DNA from: Clitopilus passeckerianus
Taxonomy: Eukaryota > Basidiomycota > Agaricomycetes > Agaricales > Entolomataceae
Direction of reading: 5' to 3'
Assembly (NCBI GenBank): GCA_944990035.1
Contig: CALYLX010000126.1
Span: 1,798,001-1,862,000, forward strand
DNA: 64,000 nt
The notes under the pieces were generated by a model. That model made no database searches, was not told the origin of the DNA, and was given only the letters and a program-made list of their open reading frames with translations. Below, in pieces: positions 1 to 7,833 of this stretch. The position numbers and the translations under genes are program-made. Every line of letters starts with the position of its first letter. Position 1 is the first letter of the stretch.

Positions 1-678
1 GCTGGCAACCAACCCCGGACATCCCTTGGGTATGCCCGGAAACGCGCTGTAGATAGAATGTTGCATGAGTGGACTTGTCTACTGCAGCAGCCTTCTTACT
101 CTGGCAACAACTTCTTGCGCCTTACACACAAAGGTGCCTCCCTGAGGCCCACACACATTAAAGGTGGACCTTGGCTACGTCGCGTTGGTTCTTCCAATGC
201 GCATACCGCGCGCCTTACACGCGCAGTTCTGGGTCATGCGCCCATTGGCGAATTCCGCGCACGCTTCAACCTGGGTGGGGAGACAGCGTGTGCATGCGAC
301 TGGCGCATTCTGGAAACGAGGGGACACATCCTTCACCAGTGCGCGCACTTCCAACGACGGCCCAACCAGCGCTTGCGCCGGGAGCTGTCGTCTTTCTTGT
401 TCTTCCTTGAGAACAACCCTGCCACTTTTGCGTTTCCTTCGCAACAGCCTCCACCGCCGTTTCCCAAAGCCAGGAAGACACGGCGACGTGGCCCGCCTGA
501 TAAGGCCCCCGCACGTCCTCGCAGTGCCCTCCCCACCGCGGGGGGCCATCGCCGACGAATGCCTGTAACAGGCTCCACTGCACCACCGCGCCCAGACGAT
601 CTTGTCTGGGTACCGGGTGCACACCAATTTGTTCGCAGAGAACAGGCCGAAGCGTCTGGCATGGTTTTCCATGCATAG
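1..678 (+). CDS. LINE ORF2 C-terminus, downstream of RNase H (partial)
   Basis: The frame is open from base 1 to the stop at 676-678, so it is partial at its 5' end. It encodes the region after RNase H: a Trp/Leu-rich segment, then a Cys-Cys...His...Cys cluster (CACDW about 30 residues after GHAPIGEFRARF, then HILHQC), then a Pro-rich basic tail ending in FHA. A C-terminal CCHC-like cluster after RNase H is common in fungal LINE ORF2 proteins and is thought to help bind RNA. No RT or endonuclease lies in this piece. Confidence 0.75.
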   Translation, partial: AGNQPRTSLGYARKRAVDRMLHEWTCLLQQPSYSGNNFLRLTHKGASLRPTHIKGGPWLRRVGSSNAHTARLTRAVLGHAPIGEFRARFNLGGETACACDWRILETRGHILHQCAHFQRRPNQRLRRELSSFLFFLENNPATFAFPSQQPPPPFPKARKTRRRGPPDKAPARPRSALPTAGGHRRRMPVTGSTAPPRPDDLVWVPGAHQFVRREQAEASGMVFHA

Positions 679-982
679 GCGTCAGTGCTCCATCTTTCAT
701 ATAGCGGCGAGCCTGGCCTCCAGGGTTCTTGCTGCTTCTGCGGGGTGTTGCGCGCTACCATACTCGTTGAGAGATTTATTCTCGGGGGCCACCCTAGGTT
801 GCTCTTTGGTGCACCTCGTATTCAGTGTAGTTCACTCGACGAACACGGCTCTTTACTTACGTTAGTATACAATGCATGTATTTAGGTACTTGCGACCGGA
901 CTGCGATCGGGCGCCGGAATATAAATTGTCAGACGCCCCCTCCGGGGGCGTAGGGCTTTGACACAAAAAAAAAAAAAAAAAA
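1..982 (+). mobile_element. LINE copy 1, 3' end with A tail (cut by window edge)
   Basis: This is the 3' end of a Tad/I-like non-LTR retrotransposon. It contains the open frame 1-678, a 3' UTR of about 285 bp, a GC-rich hairpin at about 933-951 and an 18-nt A tail at 965-982. The same 3' UTR recurs on both strands in the first 14.7 kb. The left end is outside the window, so no TSD can be checked. Immediately after the A tail, at 983, another copy of the same family begins inside its RNase H region. Confidence 0.85.
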
Positions 983-1323
983 GGTTGGCTTTGGACCCGT
1001 CTCTCCATTCTGGGCAAGGACACTCGCTGTCCATTTGCTCCAAACTACGTGCTTGGTTCTCGGGCGACGCTAACAGGCACGTCCACTTTGTTCATGTCCC
1101 TTCAAAAGTCAACTGGGACATCCACCACCATGCTCACTTGGCGGCCACTGGCTTGCGGGTGGGTGCTGGTAATAAACCTCGGACATCCCTCGGGTATGCC
1201 CGGAAACGCGCTGTAGATAGGATGCTGCATGAGTGGACTTGTCTGCTCCAGCAGCCCTCTTACTCTGGCAACCACTTCCTGCGCCTTGCAAGCAAGGGCG
1301 CTTCCCTCAGGCCCACACATCTC
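983..1323 (+). pseudogene. LINE copy 2: RNase H fragment
   Basis: The frame encodes the second half of the RNase H domain (LALDPSLHSGQGHSLS, then the HVPSKVNWDIHHHAHLAA region) followed by the start of the C-terminal extension. It is cut at 1323 by the minus-strand LINE insertion. It continues at 2823-3029, which encodes GGPWLHRVGSSNAHTARL and the CVCDW part of the Cys cluster, and ends in 4583-4923 with the Pro-rich tail. Translation is interrupted by the insertions and an in-frame TAG. Confidence 0.7.
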
Positions 1324-2822
1324 TTTTTTTTTTTTTTTTTGATCAAAGCCCTACGCCCCCGGAGGGGGTGTCTGACAATTTATATTCCGGCGCCCGATCG
1401 CAGTCCGGTCGCAAGTACCTAAATACATGCATTGTATACTAACGTAAGTAAATAACCGTGTTCGTCGAGTGAACTACACTGAATACGAGGTGCACCAAAG
1501 AGCAAGCTAGGGTGGCCCCCGAGGATAAATCTCTCAGCGAGTATGGTAGCGCGCAACACCCCGCAGAAGCAGCGAGAACCCTGAAGCCCAGGCTCGCCGC
1601 TATATGAAGGATGGAGCACTGACGCCTATGCATGGAAAACCATGCCAGACGCTTCGGCTTGTTCTCTGCGAACAAATTGGTGTGCACCCGGTACCCAGAC
1701 AAGATCGTCTGGGCGCGGCGGTGCAGTGGAGCCTGTTACAGGCATTCGTCGGCGATGGCCCCCCGCGGTGGGGAGGGCACTGCGAGGACGTGCGGGGGCC
1801 TTATCAGGCGGGCCACGTCGCCGTATCTTCCTGGGCTTAGGAAACGGCGGTGGAGGCTGCTGCGATGGAAACGCAAAAGCAGCGGGGTTGTTCTCAAGAA
1901 AGAACAAGAAGGACGACAGCTCCGGGCGCAGGCGCTGGTTGGGCCGTCGTTGGAAGTGCGCACACTGGTAAAGGACATGGTCCCTCGTTTCCAGGGTGCG
2001 CCAATCGCACACACACGCTGTCTCCCCATCAAGGTTGAAGCGCGCGCGGAATTCACCAATGGGTGCATTACCCAAGACTGCACGTGTGAGGCGTGCGGTG
2101 TGCGCATTGGAAGACCCAACGCGATGTAGCCAAGGCCCACCTTTGAGATGTGTGGGCCTTAGGGAGGCACCTTTGTGTGCAAGGCGCAGAAAGTTGTTGC
2201 CAGAGTAAGAGGGCTGCTGGAGCAGACAAGTCCACTCATGCAGCATCCTATCTACAGCGCGTTTCCGGGCATACCCGAGGGATGTCCGAGGTTTATTACC
2301 AGCACCCACCCGCAAGCCAGTGGCCGCCAAGTGAGCATGGTGGTGGATGTCCCAGTTGACTTTTGAAGGGACATGAACAAAGTGGACGTGCCTGTTAGCG
2401 TCGCCCGAGAACCAAGCACGTAGTTTGGAGCAAATGGACAGCGAGTGTCCTTGCCCAGAGTGGAGAGACGGGTCCAAAGCCAACCGAATGGCTTTAGTCG
2501 AGTCTGAGAGCACAACTATTTTGACACAGTTGTTGCGCAGAACAGCCTTGCTTATAGACAAGTCAATGGCTGCGAGTTCGGCATCATCAGAAAGGACTCT
2601 GCCTGACACCATAGTGTATTCTTCTGGGCCAAGGGCGCCATGAAGGAGGGAGCAAGCAGCAACCGCTTGGTGCTTCCTGCTTTTGGGAACAGACTCGTCA
2701 GCTGCTAGGGTGGTTGCCAATCAGGGTGCCAATACGCGCCTGGCCGCGTTCGACCAGTTTCCTGATGTGCAGATGAATGGGGGGGAGACCAGCAATAGAC
2801 TCGGTCCCCCCGCCTGGCGATG
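1324..2822 (-). mobile_element. LINE copy 3, inserted into copy 2, minus strand
   Basis: A T run at 1324-1340 (A tail on the minus strand) is followed by the family 3' hairpin and 3' UTR, then the open frame 1626-2720. The 5' truncation point is at about 2822, in the RT-RNase H linker. A 14-bp TSD (1310-1323 and 2823-2836) proves target-primed insertion into copy 2. The remaining coding region is largely undamaged, so it may be among the younger insertions here. Confidence 0.85.
1626..2720 (-). CDS. LINE ORF2 fragment: RNase H and C-terminal Cys cluster
   Basis: A 364-residue frame begins near the RNase H core. Visible parts in order: LAADESVPKSRKHQAVAACS (first Asp of RNase H), DAELAAIDLSISKA (Glu), VVLSDSTKAIRLAL (third acidic residue), HVPSKVNWDIHHHAHLAA, then a CVCDW...HVLYQC cluster and a Pro-rich basic tail. 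RNase H would remove template RNA during reverse transcription. RT and endonuclease are absent because of 5' truncation, so this is not an autonomous gene. The ATG at 2720 is simply the first available and is not a natural start. Confidence 0.75.
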   Translation of the reverse strand: MATTLAADESVPKSRKHQAVAACSLLHGALGPEEYTMVSGRVLSDDAELAAIDLSISKAVLRNNCVKIVVLSDSTKAIRLALDPSLHSGQGHSLSICSKLRAWFSGDANRHVHFVHVPSKVNWDIHHHAHLAATGLRVGAGNKPRTSLGYARKRAVDRMLHEWTCLLQQPSYSGNNFLRLAHKGASLRPTHLKGGPWLHRVGSSNAHTARLTRAVLGNAPIGEFRARFNLDGETACVCDWRTLETRDHVLYQCAHFQRRPNQRLRPELSSFLFFLENNPAAFAFPSQQPPPPFPKPRKIRRRGPPDKAPARPRSALPTAGGHRRRMPVTGSTAPPRPDDLVWVPGAHQFVRREQAEASGMVFHA

Positions 2823-3029
2823 GGCCCACACATCTCAAGGGTGGGCCTTGGCTACATCGCGTTGGGTCTTCCAATGCGCACACCGCACGCCTCACACGTG
2901 CAGTCTTGGGTCATGCACCCATTGGTGAATTCCGCGCGCGCTTCAACCTTGATGGGGAGACAGCGTGTGTGTGCGATTGGCGCACCCTGGAAACGAGGGA
3001 CCATGTCCTTCACTAGTGTGCGCACTTCC

Positions 3030-4582
3030 TTTTTTTTTTTTTTTTTGATCAAAGCCCTACGCCCCCGGAGGGGGTGTCTGACAATTTATATACCGGCGCC
3101 CGATCGCAGTCCGGTCACAAGTACTTAAATACATGCATTGTATACTAACGTAAGTAAAGAACCGTGTTCGTCGAGTGAACTACACTGAATACGAGGTGCA
3201 CCAAAGAGCAAGCTAGGGTGGCCCCCGAGGATAAATCTCTCAACGAGTATGGGAGCGCGCAACACCCCGCAGAAGCAGCAAGAACCCTGGAAGCCAGGCT
3301 CGCCGCTATATGAAGGATGGAGCACTGACGCCTATGCATGGAAAACCATGCCAGACGCTTCGGCTTGTTCTCTGCGAACAAATTGGTGTGCACCCGGTAC
3401 CCAGACAAGATCGTCTGGGCGCGGCGGTGCAGTGGAGCCTGTTACAGGCATTCGTCGGCGATGGCCCCCCGCAGCGGGGAGGGCATCGCGGAGGCGTGTG
3501 GGCGAAGTTTAGGGCCCTGAGATTGCTAGTAGGTCCGGCCTCTTCGGCGTCGGGACATTGCCCTCCCATACTGGTGTCGCCTCTAAGTGGTTGCAGCGGC
3601 CCGTAGACCTTCCCAATTGGTGTCGCGCTGCGGAGTACTGCACCCATTCTCCCTGGGTGCGGCACCCTTATCGGCTTACACGGCACATTGGCCTTCCGAC
3701 TGGGTATAGAACTCCCACTATGGCATGTCGACTAAGCCTTCCACATTGGGCGAGGCCGTCTTCCACGTATGGTGCATGGATCTACTGAGCAGACCAACAC
3801 TCCGGAATTAACTTAAACTCCGACCCGGACTTATTACTTCTGGGGGAGCCGACAGAGGATTAGTCCTCTCGAGCCAGGGTAGGGGGACTGCCCTATCCTG
3901 CTACGGCCCAGTTGAGGTCCGGGGCGCGACCCCCGGCACAACTTTCCCGTTCCAAGGCAGATGGTTCGCTTGATGCCAACCGGCGCGGATCCCCAATCTG
4001 TCCTCAGTCTCTGTCTCGCCATCACCCTACCCACATGGCACCGTGACAGTTTCTCACTGTGGGAGTTGTTCTCGGCAGTCTACGGGTGGACATATCCGTA
4101 CGCCCTGCACAGTGATGACTAACGCCCTATTACTAGGGGGTGGGTGACCTGGACCTGGTGACCACATATCTGCTCCCGGTACCAACTTAACCGGAGAGCT
4201 AACCAATTAGGGAGTAAACCCAGGCCGTTCGGCTTGTTTTCATCCCCATACCCACACTTATCGTCCCCTATCCTTTCGGTCCCTTGCGGGCAAAGTCACG
4301 TGACCACCGTGCTTACTTAAGGTTTCCCACGGTCAGGTGGAACCATCACGCCGCGGCCGTGCCTAGAGCGCTGATAATCAGCTGCGAACCTCCTTTACCA
4401 AGGGAGGACTCATGTCACGTGCTCCTGTCACGTCACGGGGTTGAACCAGTAATCATGTGACGAAGCTGCAGACTTCAGGACCCGCAATGCGAAAGTTGCG
4501 ACCTGTGAGGATCGAACCCTCAACCTTGCCGCTGCCTGCCACACAGCTCTGGGTCCACTTAGCAGTTGAGCCAAGTGGCCCC
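3030..4582 (-). mobile_element. Chimeric SINE-like element: tRNA-like head, unknown body, LINE 3' tail
   Basis: Read on the minus strand, the element starts at 4582 with an 86-nt tRNA-like sequence, runs through about 1 kb (about 4496-3503) unlike anything else here, and ends with about 470 bp of LINE sequence (3502-3030): ORF2 C-terminus, 3' UTR, hairpin and A tail (T run 3030-3046). A perfect 15-bp TSD, agtgtgcgcacttcc, flanks it at 3015-3029 and 4583-4597, and the tRNA-like head begins exactly at the TSD. This is the plan of a tRNA-derived SINE that borrows a LINE tail, but several times longer than usual. The body has several self-complementary stretches and no convincing ORF. Confidence 0.75.
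4497..4582 (-). ncRNA. tRNA-like Pol III promoter head of the chimeric SINE
   Basis: On the minus strand there is an A-box-like TGGCTCAACTGCTAAGTGG close to the 5' end. Further on is a perfect T arm: TGAGG stem, GTTCGAT loop, CCTCA stem (plus-strand 4505-4521). The GGTTCGATCC core matches an RNA polymerase III B box. The length of about 86 nt suggests a tRNA with a long variable arm (Leu/Ser class). The acceptor stem pairs only in part (GGCC against GGTC-type ends), so this is a tRNA relic acting as internal promoter rather than a working tRNA. Source tRNA not determined. Confidence 0.6.
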
Positions 4583-5225
4583 AGTGTGCGCACTTCCAAC
4601 GACGGCCCAACCAGCGCCTGCGCCGGGAGCTGTCGTCCTTCTTGTCCTTTCTTGAGAACAACCCCGCTGCTTTTGCGTTTCCATTGCAGCAGCCTCCGCC
4701 GCCGTTTCCTAAGCCCAGGAAGATACGGCGACGTGGCCCGCCTGATAAGGCCCCCGCACGTCCTCGCAGTGCCCTCCCCACCGCGGGGGGCCATCACCGT
4801 CAAATGCCTGTGACAGGCTCCGCTGCACCACCGCACCCGGACGATCTTGTCTGGGTGCTGGGCGCACATCAATTTGTTCGCAGAGAACAAGCCGAAGCGT
4901 CAGGCATGTTTTACCATGCATAGGCGTCAGTGCTCCATCCTTCATATAGCGGTGAGCCTGGCCTCCAGGGTTCTCGCTGCTTCTGCGGGGTGTCGCGCGC
5001 CACCATACTCCTTGTTAGATTTATCCTCGGGGGCCACCCTAGCTTGCTCTTTGGTGCACCTCGTATTCAGTGTAGTTCACTCGACAAACACGGTTATTTA
5101 CTTACGTTAGTATACAATGCATGTATTTAGGTACTTGCGACCGGACTGCGATCGGGCGCCGGAATATAAATTGTCAGACGCCCCCTCCGGGGGCGTATGG
5201 CTTTGACCAAAAAAAAAAAAAAAAA

Positions 5226-5900
5226 TACTTCACCTTTGGTGCGGTGGGCAGCACTCCAATCACTGCTGATGCGGTTCTAGCACTGCTGCGTCAAGACCCT
5301 GCTACCAGTGCGCTCCAGCTTGCTGGAATGCCTCGTGTGCACCGCAACTCACGCACGCATGATATGTGCGTTGTGTTCTTCGACTTTTGGGACACCAGGT
5401 CTGGCACCTCCCTCAAGGCCATTACACACAAAAATATCTCCATTGGGGGACGACTGTGTCTCATCTCCCCTGCGAGCGTCCATGCTGACGTTCCGCAGTG
5501 TCAACGCTGCTGGGCTTGGGGTCACCCCACTGCCACCTGCAGGCAGCAGTTCAACTCCTGCACGCATTGCGGCTATGGCCATGATTCACACAACCATCGC
5601 AAGCTTGCCCACTGCTGCTGGGGCAAGCCTGACGCTAATCCTCCGGTGCCTGCCACTCCTGATGGCGCACCATGTCCACATGCACCTAGGTGCATTAACT
5701 GTGGCAAGGAGCACGAGGCTGATTCGCCCAAGTGCCCTTTTGCAAGACATCGGTTTGATGCTGGCTGGATCCAGCGCCGATATGCTGTCAACGATGCGGT
5801 AGGCTTTTCTGTTAAAGCACTGCAGAGTTATACTGACGTACTACCACCCAGGAGGAGACCGATTCAGATTGGTCGGGGTGAACGCACTGCCCGCACTTAG
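5226..5900 (+). CDS. LINE ORF1: gag-like nucleic-acid-binding protein (5' truncated)
   Basis: The frame is open from the junction at 5226 to the stop at 5898-5900. It encodes an N-terminal RNA-binding-type region (VVFFDFWDTRSGTSLKAI), then three Cys/His clusters: CQRCWAWGHPTATC (CX2CX4HX4C), CTHCGYGHDSHN...HC, and CINCGKEHEADSPKC. It ends in a basic tail. Such knuckles are typical of Tad/I-clade ORF1 proteins, which coat the element RNA. ORF2 begins 9 bp downstream. The upstream part of ORF1 is missing because another LINE copy ends at 5225. Confidence 0.8.
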   Translation, partial: YFTFGAVGSTPITADAVLALLRQDPATSALQLAGMPRVHRNSRTHDMCVVFFDFWDTRSGTSLKAITHKNISIGGRLCLISPASVHADVPQCQRCWAWGHPTATCRQQFNSCTHCGYGHDSHNHRKLAHCCWGKPDANPPVPATPDGAPCPHAPRCINCGKEHEADSPKCPFARHRFDAGWIQRRYAVNDAVGFSVKALQSYTDVLPPRRRPIQIGRGERTART

Positions 5901-5909
5901 TTTTACTTT

Positions 5910-6396
5910 ATGCGATACAAACCTGTAAATACTCTCCGTTTCTTTTCACAGAATGTGAATAGAAACTATGATCTGGTTGCTGGGCTACTAGAGGAACGTA
6001 AGAATGACTTTGACGTGATTCTGCTTCAAAAGCCACCATGGCGGCTCATTCGACGCACTGTATCCACTACCAATCCTGAGGGAGAGGCAGTGATTGGTGC
6101 ACCTACTCATCCAGACTGGCTAGTCATGTTTAGACGTCCAGCATCGGATGCTGACCGCCCACGTGCTATGACGTTTGTGCATAGGCGTCTTGCAGGCATG
6201 CGGCCTGCATTTCGCACTCACCTCGCCAACCACAATGATGTATTGGTCACTACACTGTATGGGAGCACAGGTGCTCAAATACACTTTGCCAATGTCTACT
6301 CTAGCCCAGGGGATGGTACTGCCATTCGCTGGTTGTGTGACAATGCTCCGCGTCTCCCAAGCATGCTTTGCATGGCAGGGGACTTCAACTGCACAT
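5910..6396 (+). pseudogene. LINE ORF2, N-terminal endonuclease part
   Basis: The frame begins MRYKPVNTLRFFSQNVNRN and shows the AP-endonuclease plan: QNVNRN near the start, LLQKPPW, and AGDFNC at the break. The second motif is normally LLQEP, whose Glu binds the metal. Here it reads Lys (an apparent GAG to AAG change), so this endonuclease is probably inactive. The reading frame is cut at 6396 by the 1.4 kb short element and resumes at about 7836 with the sequence SSVWDPDYDSANH. Joining across a single AT restores the frame, which defines the insertion site. Confidence 0.75.
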
Positions 6397-7833
6397 CAGC
6401 AAAACGGCAAAGCACTTGAGGCAACTTGAAAAAGAGGTGACTTGAAACCAGCTTAAAATCTTTTTCAAATACATCAAATTAATCTCAAGTACTATTCCAA
6501 GATACAGTGCTTGGCATGCTACTTGAACCTAACTTGAGCACAACTTGTATGCAATTTGAAATATGTCTTGACTAACAAAATATAAAATCTATTCTAAAGC
6601 TATAAATATCCTATTCTATTACCATCAAGTTTGTTCTGGGTTTTTCAAAACAGAGTTACCCTTTCAAGTAGGTTTCAAGTAGCTGATCAAGTACAACCAA
6701 GTGATACTAAACTATTGAGCTCGAGGGCTTTAGGCAGTATATAAAGTGTACTTTTCACTTTTCTAACACCAAAAACTATGATTTAAACCTGTTTAGGGTA
6801 TATAAAAATAATAGCTGAATTTTGTTGAAAAAATGGCAAAGTCTTTTCGATCTGACAGGCATTGGTGGGCTGCACTACAAAAATATATATTAACTTTTTA
6901 TTTTATCCACTCTGGTACTGTTTTCCTACCTCAGAAATCTAAATCTGAAGTCTGATTTTTAATAAACCCACTGGATCTTTAATAAATGGCTTTCGATCTC
7001 TTATCTATCAAGCGTGGGAAAGTTCCATCACACAGTTGACACGCGTCACATTCTGCCAGCACATCACCTTTTCTCTCCTTCTCCACTACCAAGTCCAACA
7101 TGTATCCTTCCTCTCTCATCGAAAATAGCAATATGAAGCTTCTGGACAGTTGAGGAAGGGCTAGAAGGGGGAGAGGGGAGGCTTGGTAGCCTCAGGGAGA
7201 CCCAGTGTAGGTGGAAAACCCTTTAGGTGCGCTTTTTTAACATTTTGGGTTGTCTTTACCACTAACTATGGGCTCTAGACTAGTTTTCATAGGTCTAGCA
7301 GGTGCATTTTCCCAGACCATAGCTGCCAGCTCATCACCCACTTCAACTCATTCCACCCAACTCATTCACTTCTATTACCAACATCATCACCATCTACACC
7401 TGGCTAGGGAGAAGGGAGGGCATTGGAGAGGGGGTGGTTTGGATGGTTTGGATGGGTGCTGCTGGCATGTGCCGCTTTTTGCACAGCCACAGCACCTGCT
7501 ATGGAGGGGTCAAGTGCATTTCATTTTTCTTTTACTCTGTAGCTCTGTTTTACACTAGTTTTTCATCTAATATTATGATATTTCAAAAACTGTATGAATT
7601 TGAGCCTAATTGAGAGCTTGTTTGAGATTACTTGACTACCTCTTGAGAGCTCTTCTTGACAGAATCTTGATCTTACTTGAGAGCCCTCTTGAGAAAAGTT
7701 TCTCAAGTAAAGTTTCAAGATTGGAACCTAGCTTGAGCTACTTGAGGCAATTACTACTTGAAAACAACTTGAGATGATTTCAAGGTTCCTCAAGTTATGT
7801 CCAAGTGTTATCAAGGCACCTGCTGTTTTGCTG
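6397..7833. mobile_element. Non-autonomous CAG...CTG element of 1.4 kb inside the LINE endonuclease
   Basis: The ends are inverted: CAGCAAAACGGCAAAG at the left and CAGCAAAACAGCAGG read inward from the right. AT occurs on both sides (6395-6396 and 7834-7835). Subterminal regions are full of cttga/tcaag words in both orientations. The interior is AT-rich with no credible ORF. Removing it together with one AT restores the LINE frame. The terminal sequence matches the short elements at 34700, 46405 and 54961. Confidence 0.75.

Larger units (their letters stand above)
983..5225 (+). mobile_element. LINE copy 2, 5'-truncated, split into three by two insertions
   Basis: One + strand copy can be followed through 983-1323, 2823-3029 and 4583-5225. 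The three pieces join in order when the two minus-strand insertions are removed. The first insertion is flanked by ggcccacacatctc (1310-1323 and 2823-2836), the second by agtgtgcgcacttcc (3015-3029 and 4583-4597). The copy starts inside RNase H and ends with the 3' UTR, the hairpin and an A tail at about 5209-5225. Its frame carries a TAG within VLH-stop-CAHF near 3014, where sister copies have Gln, so the copy is dead. Confidence 0.8.

Noticed and set aside
1604..2129. Several overlapping plus-strand frames of 100-165 residues, repeated at 3310, 9863 and elsewhere
   Set aside because: They are antisense or out-of-frame readings of the LINE ORF2 C-terminus and move with each copy.
4497..4582. 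A working nuclear tRNA gene
   Set aside because: Acceptor stem pairing is incomplete and the sequence is precisely the 5' end of a retroposed element bounded by a TSD.
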